A DNA stretch of 38,848 nucleotides from a bacterium (GCA_021157625.1 JAGGWD010000001.1:1-38848); one strand, 5' to 3'. Shown: positions 29,059-38,139, counted from the first letter of the stretch. Made by a program: numbers and translations. Notes: generated by a model from the letters alone, not told the origin.

Positions 29059-30324
29059 CTACATCTTTTTGAGCAGCTTTGCTATTCGTCTCGCATCTTC
29101 TTCAGAAATATTTATGTGGGTAGGTAAATTAATTATTCTTTTTGCTATATCCTCTGCGTTTTTGCACTCTCCCACCCTATATCTCATTTTCTCCAAATCA
29201 GTATCAGGAGGTACAATAGGAGTTTTTCGCCAACCATCGTCTAGTAGAATTTTTTTCTTTCTGGCTTCTCTCAAGATCTTATCTGTATCTTGGCCTTTCT
29301 TTATTAAGATTGGAAATCTCATAAAAATCCTTTTCGTGCCTTTCAGGCCTTCTTGAAATTCAAATCTATCCCTAAGTTCCTCTATATATATCTTAGCAAT
29401 TTTCTCTCTGTGATTGTTAAACTTCTCTAATTTCCTAAATTGATTAAGTGCCAAAATAGCTAAGGCATTAGGAAATTTCTTAGGAAAGTAAGAGGTAAGT
29501 TTCCCTCTTTTCTCTTCTTTGGAAACTGCCTTTGATAAAACCATTGTTAACTGAAGCGTATTTAAGATAATTTTACCAAAAGAAGGAAAGCGATAGGCGG
29601 GCAAGACCAAGTAATTTACCAAAACGGGATGGAGCAGTTGCTGAAGAATCCAAGATGACAGAGGAAAACTACATTTTTTCTGAAAATCCCTCACCTTTTT
29701 TCCTATTTCTGGATCATTGCTCACCACCATCCCTCCATAAACCGAAGAAATTATTTTATCTCTGCCAAAGCTAAAGAAAGCAGCTTTTCCAAACGTTCCT
29801 ACTTTTTTTCCTTTATACTCTGCGCCCAAGGAGTGAGCACAATCTTCGATTAAAATTAATTTATTTTTGTCGCATATTTTCAGAACCTCATCCATCCGTG
29901 CTGGCTGTCCAAAAGTATGCTGAACTACCACTACTTTGCTTCTCTCTGTAATTTTGTTTGCTAGATCTTCTGGATCTAAATTGAAACTCCTATCACAATC
30001 TACAAAAACAGGCCTTAGACCAAAATAAAGAATTGGGTTTACAGCAGCATTGCAAGTAAAAGCCTGAAGCAAAACTTCATCTCCTTCTTTTAGATCTAAA
30101 GACTTCAAAATAGCCAAAAAAGCTGACCTTCCACTATTAAAAGATACTGCTTCTTTTGCTTCAAAATAATTTTTAAATTCCTGCTCCAGAACAGAAATCT
30201 CTCCTCCTTTTCTCCACTTTCCCGGAGAAAAGATTAACTTCAATGCCAACTTTATATCATCTTCTTCGGTATTAGGAGAAAGAGAGATTGAAATAGGATA
30301 GGTGTTGAAAATTTTAAATTTCAT
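29059..30324 (-). CDS. DegT/DnrJ/EryC1-family PLP aminotransferase
   Basis: AVSFNSGRSAFLAIL, DEVLLQAFTCNAAVNPI, LILIEDCAHSLGAEY, FFSFGRDKIISSVYGGMVV. Confidence 0.92.
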   Translation of the reverse strand: MKFKIFNTYPISISLSPNTEEDDIKLALKLIFSPGKWRKGGEISVLEQEFKNYFEAKEAVSFNSGRSAFLAILKSLDLKEGDEVLLQAFTCNAAVNPILYFGLRPVFVDCDRSFNLDPEDLANKITERSKVVVVQHTFGQPARMDEVLKICDKNKLILIEDCAHSLGAEYKGKKVGTFGKAAFFSFGRDKIISSVYGGMVVSNDPEIGKKVRDFQKKCSFPLSSWILQQLLHPVLVNYLVLPAYRFPSFGKIILNTLQLTMVLSKAVSKEEKRGKLTSYFPKKFPNALAILALNQFRKLEKFNNHREKIAKIYIEELRDRFEFQEGLKGTKRIFMRFPILIKKGQDTDKILREARKKKILLDDGWRKTPIVPPDTDLEKMRYRVGECKNAEDIAKRIINLPTHINISEEDARRIAKLLKKM

Positions 30325-30332
30325 GATATACT
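30305..30332 (+). promoter_or_regulatory. Sigma70-type promoter overlapping the divergent DegT gene start
   Basis: TTGAAA (30305-30310), 16 nt, TATACT (30327-30332). Confidence 0.55.
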
Positions 30333-30351
30333 CAACAAATGAGGTGGTAAT

Positions 30352-30654
30352 TTGACAAATAAATACATCCAGAAAACGAAGGATTTATTAAGAATAGGTA
30401 TCAAAAGACTATTGGATCTAGTCGCAATAATGGTAGGAGCAATATTTTTCTTTATTGGATGCATGGCTCTTTATGTATGGAATCCACTTATATTCTCGGC
30501 CATCACAAGAGGAATAATCGGAGCAATACTAACTGGCATAATAGCAGGTCTTTGTTTTGTGAGCTTAGGGGTCTGTTATGAGACAGCAATAACAGTAAGC
30601 TTTTTGCTAGCTCTTATCGTTTTCTTATTCTACCAGTTCTCCAGGATGAAGTAG
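30352..30654 (+). CDS. Small membrane protein (100 aa)
   Basis: GAGGTGG leader then TTG start; three hydrophobic segments; own terminator. Confidence 0.65.
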   Translation: MTNKYIQKTKDLLRIGIKRLLDLVAIMVGAIFFFIGCMALYVWNPLIFSAITRGIIGAILTGIIAGLCFVSLGVCYETAITVSFLLALIVFLFYQFSRMK

Positions 30655-30672
30655 AACTTCAAAAATAATCTT

Positions 30673-30705
30673 TTTGAGAGAGGCTTTGAATAAGCCTCTT
30701 TTTTA
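30673..30705 (+). terminator. Intrinsic terminator
   Basis: AGAGGCTT-TGAAT-AAGCCTCT then TTTTTATT. Confidence 0.85.
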
Positions 30706-32274
30706 TTAGAGCAATTCAAAAGCTCTATATAACTCTTTGGGAACTCTACTCTCAAGAAGGATTACATCCTCCCTTCCATTGAAACTCTTGAGTTTTTTAA
30801 AGATATCTTGAGATCTTTCCAAGAACAAAATTCTTTTTTCTTGCATCCCCTTTTCTATTGCTCCCCTTTTAATTGAATCAAAATAATCTTTGGTAGTAAT
30901 GATTGCAAGATCACAGACATTAGCTATCTCCTCCCCTATTCTTTTATGAACTGCATCAGCTTCTGGTCCTAATTCTATCAAACATGGCATAACGATTGCT
31001 TTCTTTCCCTTCCACACTTTGAGATAATCAAGATGAGCAAGCACTCCATCAGGATTTGCAGAGTAAGTAGCATCAACAATATTAAATCCTTTTATTTTAA
31101 TCAATTCCATTCCTCGCTTAAGTGGTTTAATCTTTCTACATGCCATGGATATTTCCTCCAAACTCATTCCCATTTCTTGAGCAACCAGAATTGCCATCAA
31201 AATATTATCTATCCAGTGTTTTCCTAATAGGTTAATTTTGAATTTTGATTGAGAGCTTTTTGTTAAAACTTTAAAAGAAATAAAATCTTTACCTACTTCA
31301 ATATCTTCTGCCCAAATATCTCTATTAGTCATTTTTTTGGAAATCTTTGTTTTCTCAAAAAGATCTCGACAATATTGATTATTTCCATTAAAAACTGCTA
31401 GCCCATCAGGGGGAAGACTTTCAATCAGTTCATATTTTGTCTTTATGATACTCTCAAGCGAACCAAAAGTGGCCAAATGCTGTTGATTTATACCTGTTAA
31501 AATCCCAATTTTTGGTTTTGCAATATCGGTCAAAAGTTTAATGCCCCCTTGATTATAAGCCCCCATTTCACAAACAAAAATTTGGTGACTCTTTGATAAA
31601 TCATTAAGTATGCACTGAGAAATACCTACTTCAGAATTTTGATGCTCTTTAGTTCTCAGTACTCTAAATTTCTCCGATAAAATATCAGCAAGAAACTCCT
31701 TGGTAGATGTTTTACCGTAACTTCCAGTTATTCCAACCACTATCAGATCCTTGAATTTATTTCTTTTATCTGTGGCTTTTGCAATAATTTTTTTTCTCCA
31801 AGAAATAGCAATAGGTTCTACACTCAATACTAATCCAGAAACAAATAAAGGAGCTAGAAGATCTAGAGTTATTAGGCAATGATAGAAGAATCTTTGAGCA
31901 ATTGGTGAAAGGACTAGTAAACTTCCAAAAACAATCTCAAAAATAATTCCTACACACAATATCAAGAAGGTTTTTTTGGTAATCACAGGCATCAGGAGTT
32001 TTTTTCTGAATAAGGCAAAAAAAACAAAAAGGGCTTCTCCAAAAAATACAATTACAGTTAAATAAGAAAATAAAATAGTTCTGAAAAAAAGCCCAATTAA
32101 AACAAACAATTTAAGAAAAACAATTTTTGTTCTAATCAATTTTTTACCCTTCTCTGTATGAAAATGTGCCTTAAATCTTCCTATATGATATTCTTTTAAT
32201 TGCCAAAGCCAAACCCACAAAAATAACTTTTTTGTAAAAACAATCATCCATAAAATAAGAGCTACGATTTGCAT
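30706..32274 (-). CDS. murF: MurF-like Mur ligase with N-terminal membrane domain
   Basis: GITGSYGKTSTKEFLADIL, TKEHQNSEVGISQCIL, VCEMGAYNQGGI, VDATYSANPDGVLAHL; several TMs in first ~160 aa. Confidence 0.85.
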   Translation of the reverse strand: MQIVALILWMIVFTKKLFLWVWLWQLKEYHIGRFKAHFHTEKGKKLIRTKIVFLKLFVLIGLFFRTILFSYLTVIVFFGEALFVFFALFRKKLLMPVITKKTFLILCVGIIFEIVFGSLLVLSPIAQRFFYHCLITLDLLAPLFVSGLVLSVEPIAISWRKKIIAKATDKRNKFKDLIVVGITGSYGKTSTKEFLADILSEKFRVLRTKEHQNSEVGISQCILNDLSKSHQIFVCEMGAYNQGGIKLLTDIAKPKIGILTGINQQHLATFGSLESIIKTKYELIESLPPDGLAVFNGNNQYCRDLFEKTKISKKMTNRDIWAEDIEVGKDFISFKVLTKSSQSKFKINLLGKHWIDNILMAILVAQEMGMSLEEISMACRKIKPLKRGMELIKIKGFNIVDATYSANPDGVLAHLDYLKVWKGKKAIVMPCLIELGPEADAVHKRIGEEIANVCDLAIITTKDYFDSIKRGAIEKGMQEKRILFLERSQDIFKKLKSFNGREDVILLESRVPKELYRAFELL

Positions 32275-32279
32275 ATTTT

Positions 32280-32975
32280 TTATTCCTCAATAAAATTTAT
32301 AATCTTTTGAGACAGGAGATCGGGACATTCCAGGTAGGGAGCATGTCCGATATTCTTCAAAACTTCCAGCCTAGAGTTTTTTATTTTTTCATTTATCAAA
32401 TAAGCATCAAAAATAGGAGTAATCTTGTCTTTGTCTCCCCATATGATTAAAGTTTTGGTCTTTATCTGAGAAAGACAAGGTCTAAGATCTTCTTTAACGA
32501 CTTCTTTTAGGGTTTCTTTCATAACTCCTTTTGCTTGAAGATAGTCTGGGTTTCTTACAACAAATTTATAAAAAAATCTACGCAGGGTATTATAGTATGG
32601 TAAAAAAGAAAATTTTTTAAAAAAGGGGACAAAGCAAGAAAGAAGCTTCTTTTTTGGTTTTATACCTGCCGCAGAAACCAATATCAATCCTTTTAACCTT
32701 TCTGGAAATTTTTGAGCAAATTTTATAGAAATCCTTCCTCCAAACGAATGTCCTAGCAAAAAAAATTTTTCTTTATCTTTAGAAAACTCCCAGAACCAAT
32801 CAACATAATCTTTAAGAGACCATGGCTTTTTGAGTTTCTTTCCTTCTCCCAAACCAGGAATTGCAGGAATAATTACTTCTATTCCTTTGTCTTCGAGTTT
32901 CTCTTTTACTTGCTTCCATTTCTCTCTTGAACTTCCCCACCCATGGAGAATAATAATCGTTTGACAATCTTGCAT
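32280..32975 (-). CDS. Alpha/beta hydrolase
   Basis: ILHGWGSSREKW, LLGHSFGGRISIKFAQKFPE, LIIWGDKDKITP, NIGHAPYLECPD. Confidence 0.9.
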   Translation of the reverse strand: MQDCQTIIILHGWGSSREKWKQVKEKLEDKGIEVIIPAIPGLGEGKKLKKPWSLKDYVDWFWEFSKDKEKFFLLGHSFGGRISIKFAQKFPERLKGLILVSAAGIKPKKKLLSCFVPFFKKFSFLPYYNTLRRFFYKFVVRNPDYLQAKGVMKETLKEVVKEDLRPCLSQIKTKTLIIWGDKDKITPIFDAYLINEKIKNSRLEVLKNIGHAPYLECPDLLSQKIINFIEE

Positions 32976-32989
32976 AATTGTTTTATAAT
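32961..32989 (+). promoter_or_regulatory. Perfect-consensus sigma70-type promoter
   Basis: TTGACA (32961-32966), 17 nt, TATAAT (32984-32989). Confidence 0.85.
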
Positions 32990-33007
32990 CTAAAATGGAG
33001 GGATAAA

Positions 33008-33334
33008 TTGAAAAGAAAAAAATATTTGGAGAGAAAAATCGAAATTTTTATAGAGTTGCTGAGGCCCGATCTAGATCCAGAAGTTGTGGAAAGATGTGCG
33101 CATGAGTGTGCTAGATTAACTCGCTTCATTCTTCTGATTGGTTTATTGTTCTCAATAGGATCTATAGCATATGGAACGTTTATAATGAAATTCTTTTTCC
33201 CAAACAACATTCCGTTCCAAAGCATAATGCTATTGAATCTTCCTTGGTTGATAGGCTTTATCCTCGGCCCAGCAATCTATAAAATTTTCCTGCCCAAGTA
33301 TAAAGAAATATATAACAAATATTTTATGCGCTGA
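33008..33334 (+). CDS. Small two-TM membrane protein
   Basis: GGAGGG leader then TTG at 33008; the track start 32978 lies inside the promoter; LKRKKYLERKIEIFIELLRPDLDPEVVERCAHECARLTRFILLIGLL. Confidence 0.7.
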   Translation: MKRKKYLERKIEIFIELLRPDLDPEVVERCAHECARLTRFILLIGLLFSIGSIAYGTFIMKFFFPNNIPFQSIMLLNLPWLIGFILGPAIYKIFLPKYKEIYNKYFMR

Positions 33335-33360
33335 GAGTATTATCAGCGCTTTCTTTTTTT
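33328..33360 (+). terminator. Rho-independent terminator
   Basis: GCGCTGA-GAGTATTA-TCAGCGC then TTTCTTTTTTT. Confidence 0.88.
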
Positions 33361-34617
33361 AATTACACTAAAGTTCAAATATTTTCTAAGAACAGATGGT
33401 ACTTTAATACTTCCATCTTTTTGCTGATAATTCTCAATGATAGCAATAAGCGTTCTTCCAATAGCAAATGCCGTTCCGTTGAGAGTATGAACAAATTTAA
33501 GTTTATTGGATTTTTTGTCTTTATAACGGATATTTAAACGGCGCGCCTGAAAATCAGTACAGTTAGAAGTCGAATGAGTTTCTCTCCAACGGCCCTGTGA
33601 TGGCATCCAGGCCTCGATATCGTATTTTGCTGCTGCAGGATCACCTAGATCTCCGGTACAAATCTCAACCACTCTATAGGGAATCTTCAAAAGTTTCATC
33701 AATCTTTCTTCCAAACTCAGAAAGAATTGATGTTCGTAAACAGATTTCTCAGGATGAGCAAAACTAAACATCTCTACTCCATCAAATTGATGAACCCTAA
33801 AAATACCCCACGTCTCCCTTCCATAAGACCCTGCTTCTCTTCTAAACCATGTAGAGAAACCTACATATCTTATAGGTAACTGTTTTTCTTCAAAAATCTC
33901 TCCTGCGTGCATAGCGCCTATAATTTGCTCTGTTGTTCCTGCTAAATACAAATTATCTTTCTCAATATAATAAATCTCATCCCTACCTCTTTCTACATAT
34001 CCCATTCCTCTCATCATTTCAGGTTTTATCATTACAGGAGTAACAAGAGGTATGAAACCTTCTTGGATCAATTGATCAAAAGCAAAATTAATTAATGCGA
34101 ATTCTAAAAGAACTGCCTCTTTTTTAAGAAAACCAAACCGGGTCCCCGCTACCTTTGCTGCTCTTTTTATATCTATCAAATCAAGTTCTTGCGCTAACTC
34201 CAAATAATCACGGGGAGGAAAATTGAATTCGGGTTTTTTCCCAACCTCTCTCAATACAACGTTCTCTGATTCATCTTTCCCTACAGGAACACTTTCCAGC
34301 GGCAAATTAGGAACCTGTAATAATAACTCATTTAGTTCTTTATCAATTTTATTAAATTTTTCTTTAAGAGCATCTTCTTTTTTATCGATCTTTTTCATTT
34401 CAGAAATAATTTTCTTTTTTTCTTGCTGAGATTTAACGGAAGCAATGATTTTGCTTGCTTTATTCTTTTCTGCACGGAGTTTTTCTAATTCTGTGAGCAT
34501 TTCTCTTCGTTTCTTGTCTAACTCAATAATTCGATCAATATCAACTTCCACACCTTTATTACGACACCCTTTTTTAACTAATTCTTTATTTTCTCGAATA
34601 AATTTAATGTCAAGCAT
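33343..34617 (-). CDS. serS: Seryl-tRNA synthetase
   Basis: MLDIKFIRENKELVKKG, coiled-coil arm, AGTTEQ, FRREAGSYGRETWGIFRVHQF, LNGTAFAIGRTLIAIIENYQ. Confidence 0.97.
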   Translation of the reverse strand: MLDIKFIRENKELVKKGCRNKGVEVDIDRIIELDKKRREMLTELEKLRAEKNKASKIIASVKSQQEKKKIISEMKKIDKKEDALKEKFNKIDKELNELLLQVPNLPLESVPVGKDESENVVLREVGKKPEFNFPPRDYLELAQELDLIDIKRAAKVAGTRFGFLKKEAVLLEFALINFAFDQLIQEGFIPLVTPVMIKPEMMRGMGYVERGRDEIYYIEKDNLYLAGTTEQIIGAMHAGEIFEEKQLPIRYVGFSTWFRREAGSYGRETWGIFRVHQFDGVEMFSFAHPEKSVYEHQFFLSLEERLMKLLKIPYRVVEICTGDLGDPAAAKYDIEAWMPSQGRWRETHSTSNCTDFQARRLNIRYKDKKSNKLKFVHTLNGTAFAIGRTLIAIIENYQQKDGSIKVPSVLRKYLNFSVIKKRKR

Positions 34618-34618
34618 A

Positions 34619-36082
34619 TTATTTTTTGGGACGCATTGTAGGAAACAAAATTATTTCTCGCAAGCTATAAGCATCTGTCAACAAAGCTACTAATCTATCG
34701 ATTCCCATTCCAAAACCAGCACATGGAGGCATTCCGTACTCTAATGCCTCAATGAAATCTTCATCCATTCTCTGAGCTTCTTTAAATCCTTGCTTATACA
34801 TCTTTTCTTGTTCTTCAAAGCGTTTTCTCTGTTCAATAGGATCATTTAACTCTGAAAATGCATTAACAAGTTCCCATCCTCCTACAATTACTTGGAAATT
34901 AGCTAATTTTTTAGGATTGCTCTCTAGTTGCTTGGCTAAAGGAAATGCTCCTATTGGATGATGAATCACAAAGGTGGGATTTATAATATCATTTCTGCAG
35001 ACTTTTTTGTAAATTTTATCAGCAATCTCTGCTTTTCCTTCTCCTTTTTCAATCTTTATTCCTAATTTCTCTGCTTCCTTTTTTAGAGCCTCAATATGAA
35101 TCTCATCAATGTTTATCTTGGTTTTCTTTCTCAAAAGATGAGAAAACTCTATTCTTGGCCAAGGAGGAGTAAAGTCAATAACTTTGTTCTGATATTTAAT
35201 CTTGAGGGACTTCTTCACCTTCTTGACTATTGTCTTGAACATCTCTTCTGTAAACTTCATCAATTCTTTGTAATCAATGTAGGCCCAATAAAACTCGAGC
35301 ATAGTAAAGTCAGGATTATGAAACCTATCAATTCCTTCATTTCTAAAACATTTTCCAATCTCATAAATCTTTCCAAATCCTCCCACTATTAATCTTTTCA
35401 AATAGAGCTCCAATGAAATCCTCAAATATAAATCAATATCTAAAGCGTTGAGATGAGTCTTAAATGGCTGTGCTTTTGCTCCCCCATAGATTGGCTGCAG
35501 GATAGGAGTTTCTACTTCCAAAAATCCATTTTTCTCAAGAAATCTTCTAATCTCTCTTATAATCTGGGACCGTTTCTCAAACCTCTTTTTAACTTCAGGA
35601 TTGAATATCAAATCGAGGTATCTTTTTCTATATCTTTCTTCCACATCTTTTAATCCGTGCCATTTTTCTGGCAAAGGCAAGAGACTCTTTGTAAGCATTC
35701 TAAAATCGGATACCTGAATTGTCTTTTCTCCTCTCTTTGTCTTGAAAAGAAATCCTTTTACTTCAATAAAATCTCCTATATCAAAATTATTAAGAAAAAA
35801 CTTATATGCTTTTTGGCCTAATACATCCTTTCTAAAATAAGCCTGAATTTTTCCTGTCTCATCTCCAAAATGAATAAAAGTAGATCCTCCATGTTCTCGG
35901 ATAGAGTATATTCTTCCTGCCAGGATTATTTCTTCTTTCTTTCTAGCTAACTTCTTAAAATCTCGACACGCCTTCTTTATCAAATGAGTTCTCTTACTTT
36001 TAGAAGGATATGGATTTATCCTCAAATCTTTAAGCCTCTTTAGCTTTTTTAATCTATTTTCTCTGATATTTGAAAGTGACAT
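34619..36082 (-). CDS. lysS: Lysyl-tRNA synthetase, class II
   Basis: RYRKRYLDLIFNPE, FLEVETPILQPIYGGAKAQPF, IYEIGKCFRNEGIDRFHNPDFTMLEFY, GMGIDRLVALLTD. Confidence 0.97.
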   Translation of the reverse strand: MSLSNIRENRLKKLKRLKDLRINPYPSKSKRTHLIKKACRDFKKLARKKEEIILAGRIYSIREHGGSTFIHFGDETGKIQAYFRKDVLGQKAYKFFLNNFDIGDFIEVKGFLFKTKRGEKTIQVSDFRMLTKSLLPLPEKWHGLKDVEERYRKRYLDLIFNPEVKKRFEKRSQIIREIRRFLEKNGFLEVETPILQPIYGGAKAQPFKTHLNALDIDLYLRISLELYLKRLIVGGFGKIYEIGKCFRNEGIDRFHNPDFTMLEFYWAYIDYKELMKFTEEMFKTIVKKVKKSLKIKYQNKVIDFTPPWPRIEFSHLLRKKTKINIDEIHIEALKKEAEKLGIKIEKGEGKAEIADKIYKKVCRNDIINPTFVIHHPIGAFPLAKQLESNPKKLANFQVIVGGWELVNAFSELNDPIEQRKRFEEQEKMYKQGFKEAQRMDEDFIEALEYGMPPCAGFGMGIDRLVALLTDAYSLREIILFPTMRPKK

Positions 36083-36114
36083 ATTCTTTTATTTTACTTT
36101 ATTTAAAAGAAGAG

Positions 36115-36144
36115 TTCAACACAGCCAATATTGGCTGTGTTGAA
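36115..36144. terminator. Perfect 30-bp palindrome, likely terminator of the upstream minus-strand gene
   Basis: TTCAACACAGCCAAT/ATTGGCTGTGTTGAA; pyrimidine-rich CTCTTCTTTT follows on minus strand. Confidence 0.65.
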
Positions 36145-36202
36145 GAATTCAAAACCCAACGACTTAAAGTAAAGGGGAGTCTTGTCTTGTTTTCTCTTTT
36201 TT

Positions 36203-36883
36203 CTATTCCTTCATCTTATTCTTTAAATCCTGTAATATCTCAGCAGCTACATCTTTTCCTCCCAAACCAAATGCAAGACCTCCAGCGATAACAAGAAAAG
36301 CAACAAATCCTGTAAAGAGAGTCATGATTATCTCTTCGGCTACTTTTAGCTGGACAAGAATGGCCACAATTGCCATTATCCAAATCGCCCATCTGACTAT
36401 CTTCTCTATAAAGTTAGAATATTTTATCTGCATTCCTTCAACGGCTGCTCTGATCACTTTTGGAAGATATTCAGCAACAATTACTGCAACTACAAAAATT
36501 GCTGCTGCTGCTACTACATTCGGAAGCCAACCAACGAAATCAGAGAAAAATTCAGGATAATATGGTCCTAATAAAATCTTGGCTGCAGCAGTCAAGAAAA
36601 CGATAAATAATACCCATTTAACAAGCGCTCCTATAAAACCTGAAGGGCTTACCTTCCATTTAGCCTTTGCCAAAGCTTCTTTCCATGCTCCACCTTCAAA
36701 CAATTTATCAAATTTTACTCGCTTGAGAATCTCGGCAACCAGCTTTCCAATAGCAAGCGCCACAAACCATCCAACAATAATTACTATAATTGATCCAATC
36801 AATTCAGGAACAAAATTTCGGAAACTCACCCATAACCCCTTTAAACTATTCAAAATAATTGTAGCCCAGTTTTCTACTGTCAT
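36203..36883 (-). CDS. MscS-like membrane protein (TM-helix repeats, no obvious cytosolic beta domain)
   Basis: IGSIIVIIVGWFVALAIGKLVAEILKRVKFD; GGLAFGLGGKDVAAEILQDL. Confidence 0.75.
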   Translation of the reverse strand: MTVENWATIILNSLKGLWVSFRNFVPELIGSIIVIIVGWFVALAIGKLVAEILKRVKFDKLFEGGAWKEALAKAKWKVSPSGFIGALVKWVLFIVFLTAAAKILLGPYYPEFFSDFVGWLPNVVAAAAIFVVAVIVAEYLPKVIRAAVEGMQIKYSNFIEKIVRWAIWIMAIVAILVQLKVAEEIIMTLFTGFVAFLVIAGGLAFGLGGKDVAAEILQDLKNKMKE

Positions 36884-36997
36884 TTTTAATACTCTGAATT
36901 TAAATTAATTTTCGACCTTTAGTTTGATTGATTAAATATATTATAACACTTATTAAATTTCAATTTAATAAGGTAAATAATTTTTCTGTGGATAATT

Positions 36998-37648
36998 TTA
37001 CTCCACCAACATTATTGAATAATCAAACTCTTGAGACCAATCTCGGCATTGTCCATTCTGATATTCTGCCACTGTACATATACCATCAGGTCCTGGATCA
37101 CCACACACTGCTCGAGAAAGCTTGATAGTAGAAGGAAGGGGCATTCCTTCTTCCGGCAAATCTGCAGGAACATATGCTTCAAGATTGCTAACAGCGATTA
37201 CTGCAAAAGGTCTATCAACATTCCTACACGTGGGAGAAGATTCATCGCATATACAATAACCAGCTGTCTCATAGCGATAGTAAGCGTAAAAATAATTACC
37301 AGGACGAGGACCAAAAAAACTAAAACCTTCAACTCTTCTATTGATAGGATCTACAGGAACCTTTGGTAGATATTGAGAAAGATACTCCATAAATTCTTCA
37401 GGATCTTGATCACTTGTCTCCCATCCCCCATGACCGCAAGGACAAGTTCTTGTTGGATAATGTTGATTTTCTATCCAATAAAGCTGAAGCGCTTTGATAA
37501 TTTGATTTATTTCTTGAAGCCTTTTTGTATCACGCGCTTTTTCTCTTACCGATCTCATTGTTGTTAAAGTAAGAATGATAATTAAAACAGCAATAGTAAT
37601 TGCAACCAAAAGTTCAATAACAGTAAATGCTCTTTTTCGCGCACTCAT
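36998..37648 (-). CDS. Type IV pilin/pseudopilin-like protein
   Basis: MSARKRAFTVIELLVAITIAVLIIILTLTTMRSVREKARDTKRLQEINQIIKALQLYW. Confidence 0.9.
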   Translation of the reverse strand: MSARKRAFTVIELLVAITIAVLIIILTLTTMRSVREKARDTKRLQEINQIIKALQLYWIENQHYPTRTCPCGHGGWETSDQDPEEFMEYLSQYLPKVPVDPINRRVEGFSFFGPRPGNYFYAYYRYETAGYCICDESSPTCRNVDRPFAVIAVSNLEAYVPADLPEEGMPLPSTIKLSRAVCGDPGPDGICTVAEYQNGQCRDWSQEFDYSIMLVE

Positions 37649-37744
37649 TATGTTAATCTTAATTACTTAATTATAACAGAAAAAGAATTAACAAATAAGA
37701 CTACATAAGTAAAATTCTTATTTTTGAGGCTCATTTTCACCAAA

Positions 37745-37771
37745 CAAAAAAACTCTGCTTTAAGCAGAGTT
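37745..37771 (-). terminator. Intrinsic terminator after tRNA-Ala
   Basis: AACTCTGCTT/AAGCAGAGTT then T-tract on minus strand. Confidence 0.85.
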
Positions 37772-37779
37772 GTTATTTG

Positions 37780-37853
37780 TGGACCCGAGCGGACTCGAAC
37801 CGCTGACCTCCTCATTGCAAATGAGGCGTTCTAGCCAACTGAACTACGGGCCC
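37780..37853 (-). tRNA. tRNA-Ala(TGC)
   Basis: GGGCCCG/CGGGTCC acceptor, stem CCTCA/TGAGG, loop TTTGCAA. Confidence 0.95.
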
Positions 37854-37863
37854 GACTTATAAG

Positions 37864-37936
37864 TGGGCGTGGGAGGAATCGAACCTCCGACCTCTTCTTT
37901 ATCAGAGAAGCGCTCTAACCACTGAGCCACACGCCC
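37864..37936 (-). tRNA. tRNA-Ile(GAT)
   Basis: GGGCGTG/CACGCCC acceptor, stem CTTCT/AGAAG, loop CTGATAA. Confidence 0.95.
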
Positions 37937-37960
37937 AAGTTCTAATAACTTTATTTTAAT

Positions 37961-37996
37961 AAAAAATAAAAAACTCGTAAAGAGTTTTTATTTTTG
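37961..37996. terminator. Intrinsic terminator between 16S rRNA and tRNA-Ile
   Basis: AAAAACTC-TTTAC-GAGTTTTTTATTTTTT on minus strand; T-tracts on both strands. Confidence 0.75.
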
Positions 37997-38087
37997 TGGA
38001 TATTTTTGAGTTGCTCCAAACCTATTATCCTGAAGAAGGCTTACGCCCTCCTCAAGAGATCGATCTTTTGGGTGCTCGATCAATACC

Positions 38088-38124
38088 CTACAATTAAAGT
38101 TCGAATTCAAAACTTTAATTGTAG
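38088..38124 (-). other. 14-bp perfect hairpin just downstream of 16S rRNA, possible processing site
   Basis: CTACAATTAAAGTT-N9-AACTTTAATTGTAG. Confidence 0.7.
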
Positions 38125-38139
38125 TCGACCAAAAAACTA

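Noticed and set aside
32274-32290. GAGG upstream of the MurF-like start as a Shine-Dalgarno
   Set aside because: It encodes the terminal Glu-Glu-stop of the upstream hydrolase, so it is probably incidental.
10286-33334. Alternative genetic code (UGA recoded, as in some CPR groups)
   Set aside because: UGA acts as a natural stop, for example just before the terminator at 33332-33334 and at the overlapped 10283-10286 junction; long housekeeping ORFs read normally with code 11.
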